In this document: positions 28,684 to 37,956 of the stretch, piece after piece
How positions within the stretch are numbered: the stretch's first letter is position 1
How the letters are laid out: each line of letters opens with the position of its first letter
Source of the DNA: Kytococcus schroeteri
GTDB lineage: Bacteria > Actinomycetota > Actinomycetes > Actinomycetales > Dermatophilaceae
Assembly (NCBI RefSeq): GCF_002847825.1
Contig: NZ_PKIZ01000003.1
Location: 80,412-136,921 of the forward strand
Direction of reading: 5' to 3'
Length of the DNA stretch: 56,510 bases
Made by a program: the position numbers and the translations under genes
Notes under the pieces: model-generated
What the model was told of the DNA's origin: nothing
The model's database searches: none
The model's input: the letters and a program-made list of their open reading frames with translations, nothing else

Positions 28684-29790
28684 TCAGCGGGCGGCGCGGC
28701 GCAGTGCGTCGAGGAAGACCGGGGCCGTCGCCTGCCAGCTGTGGTGGGTGACGGCCCGCGCGCGTCCCCGGGCCCCCATCGCGGTGCGGACAGCGGCGTC
28801 CTCGCGCCAGGCGAGGAGGGACGCCAGGGCCTCCTCGACGCCCTGCGGGCCGAAGGGCACCACCACGCCGCAGTCCGCGGCCTCCACCTCGGTCACGGCC
28901 AGCGGCAGCGGCGTGGTGACCACGGGCAGGCCGTGGGCCATGTACTCCAGCACCTTGGTGGGCATGGAGTGGCGGAAGTTGGGCAGGTCGCCCAGCAGGC
29001 TCACGCCGGCCAGGGCGCCGTCGAGCAGGCGGGCGGCCTCGGCGTTGGGCACGAAGCCGTGGTGCACCAGGTGGCCACGCTCGTGGGCGGCGGCCAGGTC
29101 CGCGGCGCACTCGCCCGTGGCGGGCCCGATGACGTGGAGCGTGCAGGTGCCGCCGGTGGCCTCGTGGAGGGCACGGCCCAGGGCCACGAGCTCGTCGCTG
29201 CCGCGCAGGCGCGTCACGTTGCCCAGGTAGACCACGCGGTCGGTGCCCGGGGCGGGGGGCTCCTCGGCCGGGCAGGGGACGGTGTTGGGCACCACCGTGT
29301 GGTTTCCCGTGAAACGTCCTGCGTAGGCGTGCTCGGCGAGCAGCAGGGTGAGGCGACGTTCGGCCAGGCGCTCCACGGTGCGGACGGCCGCCGCGGCCCA
29401 GGTGCCGGTGGGCCCGGGCAGGTAGGAGCGCGTGGGCAGTGCGGCCGCCGGGTCCTCGTGGACGTCCCAGACCACGCGGTCGGCCACCCCGGAGAAGGGC
29501 ACGGTGAGCAGCAGCTCCGGGTCGTGGAGGAGCACCACGTCGTGCAGGGACCCCTCGGTGCGCACCACGTGGGCGGCGGCCAGCAGCGCGCGCAGTCGGC
29601 GGCGCCCCTGGGCCCGCGGCAGGTCGATGCCGTCCAGGCCCCCGCTGCCGTCGGGCACCGGGAGGCCGTGCGCGGTGAAGGAGGCCGCGTACGTGACCCG
29701 CCACCCCGCATCGAGCATGGCGGCCACCTGGCGCTCCCGGATGCGGGCGTCGCCGGGGTGGTGGACCGTGGTGACGACGAGGACGCGCAC
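28684..29790 (-). CDS. Glycosyltransferase, GT4-like
   Basis: The 368-codon protein has a GT-B fold: the N-terminal half begins MRVLVVTTVHHPGD, and the C-terminal half contains the donor-binding segment PTKVLEYMAHGLPVVT near residue 275. It starts at GTG 29788-29790, 4 nt after the ABC ATPase stop, as the last gene of the exporter operon. Substrate is unknown. A parS-like sequence (29302-29315) lies inside the gene. Confidence 0.85.
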   Translation of the reverse strand: MRVLVVTTVHHPGDARIRERQVAAMLDAGWRVTYAASFTAHGLPVPDGSGGLDGIDLPRAQGRRRLRALLAAAHVVRTEGSLHDVVLLHDPELLLTVPFSGVADRVVWDVHEDPAAALPTRSYLPGPTGTWAAAAVRTVERLAERRLTLLLAEHAYAGRFTGNHTVVPNTVPCPAEEPPAPGTDRVVYLGNVTRLRGSDELVALGRALHEATGGTCTLHVIGPATGECAADLAAAHERGHLVHHGFVPNAEAARLLDGALAGVSLLGDLPNFRHSMPTKVLEYMAHGLPVVTTPLPLAVTEVEAADCGVVVPFGPQGVEEALASLLAWREDAAVRTAMGARGRARAVTHHSWQATAPVFLDALRRAAR

Positions 29791-29794
29791 GGGA

Positions 29795-30679
29795 TCAGGC
29801 CTGGGGCGGCTGGGCGGGCTTCTGCGAGGGCTTCTGGCCCTGCTGTGCGGCAGGCTTGGCCGGGGCCTTCTGCTGCGGCTTCTTGGCGGCAGGCTTCCGG
29901 GCCCCGGGGCCGGCCTTCTCGTAGGCCTTCATGACCTCCTCCACCGGGCCGTCCTGCTTGATGACGCCGGAGTCCAGCCAGATGGCGCGGTCGCACTGCT
30001 TGCGGATCATGGCGTTGGAGTGGCTCACCATGAACACCGTGCCTGCCTGCTCGCGGATCTCCGCGATGCGCTTCTGCGCGCGGTCGCGGAAGTCCGCGTC
30101 ACCGGTGGCCAGCGCCTCGTCCACGACCAGCACGTCGGGGACCACCGCGGTGGAGATGGCGAAGCGCAGGCGGGCGGCCATGCCCGAGGAGTAGGCCTTC
30201 ATCGGCAGGTTCACGGCGTCGCCGAGGCCGGAGAAGGCGATGATGTCGTCCAGCCGCTCGTCGACCTCGTGGCGTGACATGCCCAGGGCCTGGCAGCCGA
30301 TCTGGATGTTGCGCACGCCCGAGAGCGTGGGCATGAGCACCGCGTTGACGCCCAGCAGCGTGCTGCGCCCCTGCACCCAGATGCGCCCCGAGGAGGGCGG
30401 CAGCAGGCCCGCGATGGCGCGCAGCAGGGTGGACTTGCCCGAGCCGTTGCGGCCGATGAGGCCGATGGACTCGCCGCGGTGGGCCACCAGGCTCACGCCG
30501 CGCACGGCGTGCACCTCGTCCTGCCCACCACCGACCATGCGGTGCCCGGCGCGGGCCAGGGCGCTGCGGCGGCCCTCGCCGGTGGTCTGGGCGGCACGGT
30601 GCTCGCCGGTGCCGTAGATGCGGTAGTGGATGTCGACGTGGTCGACCACCACCGTGGGGACCCGCTCAGCCGCGTCCAT
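29795..30679 (-). CDS. ABC transporter ATP-binding protein, polysaccharide export (Wzt type)
   Basis: The 294-codon ATPase shows Walker A GRNGSGKST from residue 77, a YSSGMAARL signature at 163-171 and Walker B VLVVDEALATGD near 183. The sequence has the shape of TagH/Wzt exporters of polysaccharide or teichoic acid. After residue 258 comes a Lys/Pro/Gln/Ala-rich tail of about 37 residues instead of a folded glycan-recognition domain. Start ATG 30677-30679 has GGGAGGG upstream and overlaps the permease gene by 14 nt. It energises the following permease. Confidence 0.93.
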   Translation of the reverse strand: MDAAERVPTVVVDHVDIHYRIYGTGEHRAAQTTGEGRRSALARAGHRMVGGGQDEVHAVRGVSLVAHRGESIGLIGRNGSGKSTLLRAIAGLLPPSSGRIWVQGRSTLLGVNAVLMPTLSGVRNIQIGCQALGMSRHEVDERLDDIIAFSGLGDAVNLPMKAYSSGMAARLRFAISTAVVPDVLVVDEALATGDADFRDRAQKRIAEIREQAGTVFMVSHSNAMIRKQCDRAIWLDSGVIKQDGPVEEVMKAYEKAGPGARKPAAKKPQQKAPAKPAAQQGQKPSQKPAQPPQA

Positions 30680-31607
30680 AGGTGCCCTCCCCCCGCCAGA
30701 ACCAGATGAGGCCACCCAGCGGCAGCACGACGGCCCAGAACAGGCCGGCCAGCCAGGTGACGGGGTCCACGGCGGTCTCGCCCAGGAGGCTCTCGCGGAC
30801 CAGCGTCATCATCACGGCCACCGGTTGGTAGGTCATCACCAGGACCAGCCAGTGCGGGGCACCGGCGGCGCCCAGGTAGTGGTCCACGCTGTAGAAGACG
30901 CCCGAGACGTAGCGCAGCAGGCGGATGACCAGCGGGATGAGGTTGGCGGCGTCGCGCGAGTCGTGCACCAGCCGCGCGAAGACCATGCCGATGCCCAGCG
31001 ACATGCTCGCGATGAGCAGGAGGGCCACGGGGAAGAGGAGCCACTCGGCATCGGGCCGCTCCCCGGTGGCCAGCATGATGACCAGCAGCACAGCGAAGGT
31101 GGGCACGGCGGCGATGAGCTCCGTGGTCACCTTGGAGATGGGCAGCAGCACGCGCGGGAAGGACAACGAGCGCACCAGCTGCATGGAGCCGGTGACCGCC
31201 CGGGCGCCCTGGCTCATCACCGTGGACAGGAACACGAAGGTGAAGATGCCCGCGGTGAGGAAGCCGACGAAGTTCTGGGTGCCACCGCGGGTGTCCAGCA
31301 GCAGGCCGAAGATCAGGAAGTAGGCGCCGGCCAGCATCACCGGGTTGAGCACCGCCCACACCTGGCCCAGGCGGGACTCCTGCGTCTTGGCGTAGGCCTG
31401 CGCGGTGGAGAGGGTCCACAGGAACTGGCGGCGGCTCCACAGGTCGCGCAGGTACTCGCCCAGCGGGGGACGGTGGCCCACGCGGCGCAGGCCGTTGGCG
31501 CGCGCGATGGCCTCGAGCTCGGCCGAGGACAGCGAACCGCCGGCGGAGGGGGTCTGGGGGGACGGCCCTCCGCCGGCGGTGGGGACCCCGGTGGGGTCGG
31601 GGGTCAC
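30666..31607 (-). CDS. ABC transporter permease, polysaccharide export (Wzm type)
   Basis: The 313-codon protein has an N-terminal cytoplasmic stretch of about 70 residues, then six hydrophobic segments in the ABC-2 pattern (the first LNPVMLAGAYFLIFGLL). The family motif LSFPRVLLPISKV lies between helices 2 and 3. It starts at GTG 31605-31607, overlapping the dehydrogenase stop (GTGA). With the ATPase it should export an undecaprenyl-linked glycan. Confidence 0.93.
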   Translation of the reverse strand: MTPDPTGVPTAGGGPSPQTPSAGGSLSSAELEAIARANGLRRVGHRPPLGEYLRDLWSRRQFLWTLSTAQAYAKTQESRLGQVWAVLNPVMLAGAYFLIFGLLLDTRGGTQNFVGFLTAGIFTFVFLSTVMSQGARAVTGSMQLVRSLSFPRVLLPISKVTTELIAAVPTFAVLLVIMLATGERPDAEWLLFPVALLLIASMSLGIGMVFARLVHDSRDAANLIPLVIRLLRYVSGVFYSVDHYLGAAGAPHWLVLVMTYQPVAVMMTLVRESLLGETAVDPVTWLAGLFWAVVLPLGGLIWFWRGEGTYGRG

Positions 31608-32869
31608 AGGCGCTGGCTGGTCTCGGTGTCGGTGGTGACGCCGCGGGTGTCGAGCATGCGGGTGGCGGCCTCGGCCAGGGCCTGCACGTCGTACTCCTTG
31701 TGGTTCTGCACCAGGATGGTCAGGTCGGCGTCCTTGACGCCCTGCAGGGCGTCGGTGACCTTGGTGGCCTGGTCGCCCAGGGCGCGCCACTGCTCGACCT
31801 TGGGGTCGTGGAACTGGACGTTCGCGCCCTTGGCCGCGAGGGCCTTGGCCAGCGGGACGGCCGGCGACTCGCGCTGGTCGGCGATGTTGGGCTTGTAGGT
31901 GACGCCCAGCAGCAGCACGGTGGCGCCCTTGAGGGCCTTGCCGTCCTCGTTCAGGGCGTCCTGCGCGCGGGAGACCACGTAGGTGGGCATCTGGGAGTTG
32001 ATCTCCTGGGCGAGCTCCACGAAGCGGAAGGGGTAGCCCAGGCGGGAGCGCACGTTGTGGGACAGGTAGTTCGGGTCGATCGGGATGCAGTGGCCGCCGA
32101 CGCCCGGGCCGGGGTAGAAGGCCTGGAAGCCGAAGGGCTTGGACTTGGCGGCGTCGATGACGTCCCACAGGTCGATGCCCAGGTCGTGGCAGAAGCGGGC
32201 CATCTCGTTGACCAGGGCGATGTTGATGTGCCGGTAGGTGTTCTCCAGCAGCTTGGCGGTCTCGGCCTCGCGGGTGCCCTTGGCACGGACCACGGTGTCG
32301 ACGAACTGCTCGTAGAACGCCGCGGCGGCGTCGCCGCCCTCGGGGGTGAAGCCACCGACGACCTTGGGGGTGTTCTTGGCGCCGAACTTCTCGTTGCCCG
32401 GGTCGATGCGCTCGGGGGAGAAGGCCAGGTGGAAGTCCTTGCCGGCGGTCAGGCCGGAGAGCTCCTCGAGGATCGGGCGGACGACCTCGTCGGTGGTGCC
32501 CGGGTAGGTGGTGGACTCCAGGATGACCGTGGTGCCGGGCTTGAGGTTGCGGCCGATGGCGGCGGTGGCGCCCTCGACGGCGCGCAGGTCGGGGCCGCCC
32601 TCGTCGGACAGGGGGGTGGGCACGCAGATCACGATGGTCTTGGCGCCGGCCATGCGGGTCTCGTCGGTGCTGGCCTCGTAGCCGGCGGCGAGCATCTCGG
32701 CGATGTCGGCGTCGGAGAGGTCGTCGACGTGGGAGACCCCGGAGTTCAGGGCGTCCACCAGCGACTGGGTGATGTCGTAGCCGACCACCTTCAGCCCGGC
32801 CCGGGTCGCTTCCTGCGCCAGGGGGAGGCCGACATAGCCCTGCCCGACGATCACAACATCAGCAGTCAC
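31604..32869 (-). CDS. Nucleotide-sugar 6-dehydrogenase, UDP-GlcNAc/UDP-ManNAc type
   Basis: The 421-codon frame starts at GTG 32867-32869 with AAGGAG upstream. It has the NAD-binding GQGYVGLPLA at 9-18 and the catalytic Cys261 in GPGVGGHCIPIDP. The FYPGPGVGGHCIPID form is typical of the WbpA/WecC group, which make N-acetylated hexosaminuronic acids, and differs from the UDP-glucose type encoded at 27334-28647. No 2-epimerase is in the window, so the exact product is uncertain. First gene of the exporter operon. Confidence 0.88.
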   Translation of the reverse strand: MTADVVIVGQGYVGLPLAQEATRAGLKVVGYDITQSLVDALNSGVSHVDDLSDADIAEMLAAGYEASTDETRMAGAKTIVICVPTPLSDEGGPDLRAVEGATAAIGRNLKPGTTVILESTTYPGTTDEVVRPILEELSGLTAGKDFHLAFSPERIDPGNEKFGAKNTPKVVGGFTPEGGDAAAAFYEQFVDTVVRAKGTREAETAKLLENTYRHINIALVNEMARFCHDLGIDLWDVIDAAKSKPFGFQAFYPGPGVGGHCIPIDPNYLSHNVRSRLGYPFRFVELAQEINSQMPTYVVSRAQDALNEDGKALKGATVLLLGVTYKPNIADQRESPAVPLAKALAAKGANVQFHDPKVEQWRALGDQATKVTDALQGVKDADLTILVQNHKEYDVQALAEAATRMLDTRGVTTDTETSQRL

Positions 32870-32924
32870 GAGAACTCCTTCTCAGTTCTGCCTGCGCAGA
32901 TGGCAGGCCACACTCGTCGCGGTC

Positions 32925-32952
32925 ATGCTACCCGCGCCGGGTGGCGCAGGAA
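32925..32952 (-). promoter_or_regulatory. possible promoter of the dehydrogenase-exporter operon
   Basis: On the minus strand TTCCTG (32947-32952) and TAGCAT (32925-32930) are 16 bp apart, upstream of the gene starting at 32869. The leader contains a small hairpin (32890-32895 with 32903-32908). The match is modest. Confidence 0.35.
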
Positions 32953-32997
32953 GGGTTTCTGGGGTGTCGACCATGTGATCATGCCGACGCGCCGGGC

Positions 32998-33621
32998 TCA
33001 ACGGCCGGGGGTGTGCAGGCGCAGGAAGCCGCGGGAACGCGCGGCGCGCGCCTCCCGGGCGACCCGCTGGCGGGCGGCCACCGTGCGCAGCGCCAGGAGG
33101 TGCTCGGGCGCCAGCCCCGCCGCGTCGGCGCGCAGCACGGAGGTGGCACCGAAGCCGGTGAGCAGGTCGGCCACCCGCTGCCCCAGCACCTCGGGGCCGG
33201 TGGCGTGGGCGGGCACGAGGTCGAACGGGCAGCCGGTGGCGCGTGCCGCGGCCGCAGCGGCCTCACTGGCCAGGAACACGGGGCGGAACCACGGCTCGGC
33301 CAGCTGCTGGCGGGCCACTGCGGCCAGGGCCTGCTCCTCCTCGGCCCCCAGGTGGTGGGTCTCCACGCCGACCACCGGCCAGCGCTCCGGACCGGGGTCC
33401 TCGGGGAAGGCCGCCCGGCGCGCCTCCACGGCGGCCGGCGGCGTGGCCAGCGGCAGGATCCGCTCGTCCCCCTCCAGGGCGGCCAGCCGGCTCAGTGCGT
33501 CCACGAGCACCGGCTGGGAGCGCACCACCTCGGTGACCGAGTGGACGCCGCGCTGCAGCACGGGCTGGGAGCGCACCAGGCGCGCGCCCTGCTTGGCGAG
33601 GTCGGTGAGTCGGTCAGCCAC
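32998..33621 (-). CDS. Unrecognised 207-residue protein coupled to glycosyltransferase
   Basis: I do not recognise this family. The protein starts at GTG 33619-33621, overlapping the upstream glycosyltransferase by 8 nt, so it is probably translated with it. It is soluble by appearance, Ala/Arg-rich, with a repeated RSQPVL motif near residues 17 and 34 and a Trp-containing middle (ERWPVVGVETHHL). There is no signal peptide or membrane segment. Codon use matches the neighbours. Its role in glycan synthesis is inferred from coupling only. Confidence 0.75.
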   Translation of the reverse strand: MADRLTDLAKQGARLVRSQPVLQRGVHSVTEVVRSQPVLVDALSRLAALEGDERILPLATPPAAVEARRAAFPEDPGPERWPVVGVETHHLGAEEEQALAAVARQQLAEPWFRPVFLASEAAAAAARATGCPFDLVPAHATGPEVLGQRVADLLTGFGATSVLRADAAGLAPEHLLALRTVAARQRVAREARAARSRGFLRLHTPGR

Positions 33622-34726
33622 GGCGCACCTCCTGCACCACGTCGGCGATGGTGGCCGCGGCGTCGGCGGCGCCGTTGCCCGGGTCCGACGCGGCGGCGGT
33701 GCGCGCCATCGCGGGGCCCTCGGCGAGCAGGCGGTCCACGGCGACGGCCGCTGCGGCCGGCGTCACCTCCGGCAGGTCCACCGCCCAACCGGACGCGCCG
33801 GCGTGCCCGGTGCGGGCGGCCTGGTCGTCGAGGTTGGTGTCGGTGTTGGGCACGAAGGCGCTCGGCAGGCCCAGGCGCAGCGACTCGTGGAAGCTGTTGT
33901 ACCCGCCGGCCACGAAGGCCAGGTCGAAGGCGCCGAAGCAGCGGGAGATGGGGAAGTCGCGCACCACGTGCACGTCCGTGGCGTCCACGGCGCGCTCGGC
34001 GATGGCCGGCTGCGTGACGCACACGCCGATGCCGCGCTCCCGCAGCGCCGCCGAGACCGCGCCCACCGCGTCGGAGGTGTCGTTGATGTTGCCGGCGCCC
34101 AGGGACACCAGCGCCAGACGGCCCTGCACGGGCAGGCCCAGGTGGCGGCGGGCCTCGTCGGGGTCGAGCAGGTCGTCGCGGTCCACCAGGGTCACCGGGC
34201 CCACGCGGTGCACGCGGGGGTCCTGCACGCCGGCGGTGGCGCCCGCATCGGCGGCGGCGGAGAGGTCACCGGGCTCGATGACGCGCGCGAACCAGTCGGT
34301 CTTCTCCAGCTGGTCGGTGTTGCGGCCCGGCTTCCACATGCCGCGGCGCGACCAGATCCACCGGGTGTCGCCGAAGGCCTCCACGGCGGCGTCGATGCCG
34401 CGGTAGGGGTGGGTGCCGTCGAAGACGACGACGTCCGGGCGGACGCGTTCCAGCACGTCGTGCAGGCGCTGGGCGAAGAAGCGGCGCCACTCCACCGAGC
34501 GCATGCCCGTGGCGCCGGTGCTGGGCAGGTACTCGGTGTCGTAGCCGAGCGTGCGCACCATCGGGGCCGCGGTGGACAACGAGAGGAACGAGACCTCCAC
34601 GCCGGGCAGGGCCGCCGGCAGGTGCCGGGCGTAGGCCAGCAGGCGGGTGAGGTGGCCCATGCCGGCGCCGTTGCTGCTCATCATGAGCACGCGCGGGCGG
34701 TCGGCGGGCAGGCTGGCGGGGCTCAC
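33614..34726 (-). CDS. Glycosyltransferase, GT28/MurG-like fold
   Basis: The 370-codon GT-B protein begins with a nucleotide-loop region SSNGAGMGHLTRLLAYA (near 17-33), typical of the MurG/UGT class. The C-terminal donor site reads VAGGYNSFHESLRLGLPSAFVPN near residue 275. It starts at GTG 34724-34726, overlapping the stop of the 1077-codon gene (GTGA). It is probably part of a five-gene unit beginning at 38359. Confidence 0.85.
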   Translation of the reverse strand: MSPASLPADRPRVLMMSSNGAGMGHLTRLLAYARHLPAALPGVEVSFLSLSTAAPMVRTLGYDTEYLPSTGATGMRSVEWRRFFAQRLHDVLERVRPDVVVFDGTHPYRGIDAAVEAFGDTRWIWSRRGMWKPGRNTDQLEKTDWFARVIEPGDLSAAADAGATAGVQDPRVHRVGPVTLVDRDDLLDPDEARRHLGLPVQGRLALVSLGAGNINDTSDAVGAVSAALRERGIGVCVTQPAIAERAVDATDVHVVRDFPISRCFGAFDLAFVAGGYNSFHESLRLGLPSAFVPNTDTNLDDQAARTGHAGASGWAVDLPEVTPAAAAVAVDRLLAEGPAMARTAAASDPGNGAADAAATIADVVQEVRRG

Positions 34727-37700
34727 GCGGCCTCCTGGGGCGGGGCCAGCACGGAGACGCGCTGGGGCGAGGGGGCCAGGGCGCGCCAGACCAGGCCCGA
34801 GGCGAGCGGCTCGGTGGGCAGCTGCAGGGCCACGGTGCGGCCATCCACCTCGGTGGTGGTGCCGCGGGGCACCAGAGCGGCCACCTCGCCGTCGCGCAGG
34901 AGCACCACGGCGCGGGTGCCGGGCACGCGCTGGGCGGCCTCGAGGGCGGCCTGCTCGCCGGCACCGGACGCGGTGGCCGCCGCGTGGGCACCCAGGGCGG
35001 CCTGCACGGCCTCGGGGGAGCCCACGGCCGCCAGCGCGTCGGCGCGTTCGCCGTCGGCCGGGCGGCGCAGCGGCATGGTGCGGGCCACGAGGCGGGGGTC
35101 AGGGTGGGCCGGGCCGTCCACGGCCACTTCCAGGGGCAGGCGCGGGTCGCCGGTGGGGGCCACCGTGACCACGACCGGCACCGCGGGGACGTCGGGGGCC
35201 GGGGCGCCCGTGGTCGGGGCGTCGGCCTCGTCCTCCTCCGGCGTGGGCGGGCCGACGAGCCCCTCCACGTGCTGGGTGAACGACGCCCGCGAGTAGCGCT
35301 CGGCCACCACGCGCAGCTGGTGCTCCACCCGTTCCCGGTAGGCGACCGGGTCGGCCAGCAGGCGCTGCACCACCGCCGGCACCTCCTCGGGCTCGGCGTA
35401 GAGCAGCAGGTCGCCGAAGGTCTCGCGGTGCTTGGGGATGGTCACCACCGGCACGCCGCTGGCCGCGGCCTCGAGCAGGGTGCGGCCGAAGGCCTCGTGG
35501 GCGTCCGGGTTGTCCACGTAGACGAACACGTCCGTGCCGGCCAGGAACTCCTCCACCGGCATCGCGCCGTGGGGCAGCAGCTCCCAGGCGGGCTGCGGGG
35601 CGGGGCGGCCGGCGGCCGTGGCCTCGGCGCGCAGGCGCTTGACCGTGCGCGGGGCGCCCATCATCCGCACGTGCACGCCCGGGCCGAGGTCGTAGGCCGC
35701 GGCGAGCGTCTCCCAGGTGGTGGGGAACTTGATGCGGTCGTCGCGCGAGTAGCGGCCCACCACGGGCACCGCCGGCAGCGGCGCGTCGGGGTCTCGGGTG
35801 GGCCAGGTGGCGGTGTCCACCAGGCCCGGGTCGTCCCAGTCGGTGAGCGCGGACGTGTGCTCGCGCAGGATGGTGCGGATGCTGGGCCCCTGCGGCGTCC
35901 ACAACGGTTCGGTGCCGAAGAGCTCGCGGGCGTGCGCCTCCACGGTCGGCACGGTGTAGCGCTGGTCCGTGCCGTCGCGCTCGGCGGGGGCCTGGTTGGC
36001 CACGATCACCAGGTGGCGGGGCCGGACGGCGGACGGCTGGCCGTGCTTGTCCACCGGCGCGTGCGGCGGGTACTGCAGGATCGGCGGGTAGCGCAGCAAC
36101 AGCAGGTCCACGTCCACCGCGTCGTCCAGGTGCACCAGGCGCACGCGTCCGGCATCGAGGAGCTCCTGCACCGGCGCGCACAGCGGGTCGTCGGTGGTGC
36201 GCATGAAGCGCAGCGCCTCCAGGTGCATGACGCCCACGGAGTGCCCGGCCTCGAGCAGGCTGTGGATCTCCTCCATCATCGAGCGCTGCGGACCGCCGTA
36301 GCGGCGCCAGTCACCGGCCACCACCACCTCCACGTGGGGGCGGGCGGCCTCGGGGACCTTCACCGCCGAGCTCCAGCGGTGCGGGCCGGCGATCCGTGGC
36401 GGGCCGTCGGGGTCCAGCCAGGGGTCGTCGCCCTGCTTGATGGCGGCGTGCCAGCTGGCGTACGCGTTCTTGTACTCGTGGCGCGAGGAGTGGCGCCAGC
36501 CGCGGGTGAAGTCCGCCGCGGAGAGCGAGCCCGCGTCGGTGCGCATGAGCACCAGCACGTGCTCGGTCTGCAGCACCTCGGCGCCGGTGGCGGCCTCCAA
36601 CCGGCGCGCGTACTCGGTGTCGGCGGCCTTGCGCACGGGGTCGAAGAAGCCGATGCGGGAGACGCCGCCCACCATCGGCACCATGAGCGAGGGGGCGCAG
36701 GAGATGGCGCCCGGGTAGCCGGGGCGGGTGATGCGCAGGTCGTCGCCGATGCGCAGGGCGCGCTGCCGGGTGGCGATGGCGGGGGCCAGCGACGGGTCGT
36801 CCGGCGTGAGCAGCGGGCGCACACCGGCCTCGAGCAGCTCCGGGTGGGCCCAGTCGTCGCTGTCGAGCACCACGATGGCGTCGCCCGTGGCGCGGCGGAT
36901 GGCCGTGTTGCGGCAGCGGTAGGTGCCGCCGTTGACGGCCTTGCGCACCACGTGGATGCGGGGGTCCAGGTCCTCGATGGCCTCGAGCACGCCGGGGGTG
37001 GGGGCCGGGGAGGCGTCGTCGACGACGAGCAGCTCCCAGTTCTGCCAGGTCTGCGACACCATCGAGCGGGCGGCCAGGAGCACCTCCGGGCCGGGGTTGA
37101 ACGCGCTCATGATGACGGTGACGCGGAAGGGGTGGTCCACCGGCGTGCCGCCCTCGCCGACGAGGCGGTCGAAGGGGGTGCGCAGCAGGCTGTCGGCGTC
37201 CAGGCCGTGGCCGGCCAGCCAGGCGCGGTCGAACAGGTCGTCCACGTCGCCCAGGCGCACCGTGGCGCCCAGCCCGGCGCCGAGGCGGCCGGAGAACTCC
37301 TGCCACCAGCGCTCGTGGGCGGCGGGCTCGGGGCGGGCACCCACCCCGCTGCCGTCGGCGGTGCGCCACGGGTTGAGCAGGTCGATGGCGGAGAGCTCGC
37401 TGGGCTCGGGGGTGCCGGTGCCACGCTCGATGACGGTGCGGGCCCGCTCGGCGTCGCCGGGGGCCTGCCGGACCACGAGCAGCTGGGACCACAGGTCCGC
37501 GGCCGCCTTGGCCGGGTGCCTGCCGTCGCTCAGCGTGTGGGCCAGGGAGAACAGGCCCAGGGCGGCCGAGACGTCCTCGGGCGTGGCGAGCTGCAGCGCC
37601 ACCACGCGGGCGTACTGGGTGAGCAGCGCCGGGTCCGGGTCCGGCAGGGCGCCGGTGGCCTCGGGCGCGTCGGCGGGCAGATCCCCGGCATCGATGCGGC

Positions 37701-37956
37701 GGCCCAGGTCCTCCAGCTGCGCGGGCGTGGTGCCCTCGCCGCCGGCCAGCAGGGCCAGCACGGCGCGGCCGGCCACCGACTTGGTGCGCAGCAGCGTCGC
37801 CACCAGGCGGTCCGGGTGGCGGCTCGCGTGACCGGCGTGGTCGGCGGCCACCGCCTCGTCGGTGAGCGGGCGGGGTGCGGCCGCCGTCGGCACCGCCACC
37901 GTGGGGGCGGGTTCCGCTGTGCCGGGGGTGGACGGCGGCAGGCGCTCAGCGGTCAT
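34723..37956 (-). CDS. Bifunctional glycosyltransferase (GT2 plus GT4-like)
   Basis: The 1077-codon protein starts at ATG 37954-37956. Residues about 1-250 are a helical N-terminal region. A GT-A domain follows (VTVIMSAFNPG near 260, LLVVDDAS, VLDSDDWAHPELL). From about 540 a GT-B domain begins (VVVAGDWRRYGGPQRSM), with NPDAHEAFGRTLLEAAASGVPVV as its donor site. The last 160 residues form an extra domain. Two transferase domains suggest it adds two different sugars in succession. The N-terminal part and GT-A domain resemble the product of 38581-40623. Confidence 0.85.
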   Translation of the reverse strand: MTAERLPPSTPGTAEPAPTVAVPTAAAPRPLTDEAVAADHAGHASRHPDRLVATLLRTKSVAGRAVLALLAGGEGTTPAQLEDLGRRIDAGDLPADAPEATGALPDPDPALLTQYARVVALQLATPEDVSAALGLFSLAHTLSDGRHPAKAAADLWSQLLVVRQAPGDAERARTVIERGTGTPEPSELSAIDLLNPWRTADGSGVGARPEPAAHERWWQEFSGRLGAGLGATVRLGDVDDLFDRAWLAGHGLDADSLLRTPFDRLVGEGGTPVDHPFRVTVIMSAFNPGPEVLLAARSMVSQTWQNWELLVVDDASPAPTPGVLEAIEDLDPRIHVVRKAVNGGTYRCRNTAIRRATGDAIVVLDSDDWAHPELLEAGVRPLLTPDDPSLAPAIATRQRALRIGDDLRITRPGYPGAISCAPSLMVPMVGGVSRIGFFDPVRKAADTEYARRLEAATGAEVLQTEHVLVLMRTDAGSLSAADFTRGWRHSSRHEYKNAYASWHAAIKQGDDPWLDPDGPPRIAGPHRWSSAVKVPEAARPHVEVVVAGDWRRYGGPQRSMMEEIHSLLEAGHSVGVMHLEALRFMRTTDDPLCAPVQELLDAGRVRLVHLDDAVDVDLLLLRYPPILQYPPHAPVDKHGQPSAVRPRHLVIVANQAPAERDGTDQRYTVPTVEAHARELFGTEPLWTPQGPSIRTILREHTSALTDWDDPGLVDTATWPTRDPDAPLPAVPVVGRYSRDDRIKFPTTWETLAAAYDLGPGVHVRMMGAPRTVKRLRAEATAAGRPAPQPAWELLPHGAMPVEEFLAGTDVFVYVDNPDAHEAFGRTLLEAAASGVPVVTIPKHRETFGDLLLYAEPEEVPAVVQRLLADPVAYRERVEHQLRVVAERYSRASFTQHVEGLVGPPTPEEDEADAPTTGAPAPDVPAVPVVVTVAPTGDPRLPLEVAVDGPAHPDPRLVARTMPLRRPADGERADALAAVGSPEAVQAALGAHAAATASGAGEQAALEAAQRVPGTRAVVLLRDGEVAALVPRGTTTEVDGRTVALQLPTEPLASGLVWRALAPSPQRVSVLAPPQEAA

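Noticed and set aside
31700..35296. Plus-strand open frame of 1198 codons opposite the dehydrogenase and glycosyltransferases
   Set aside because: Antisense shadow of three real genes; composition is repetitive and no family is evident.
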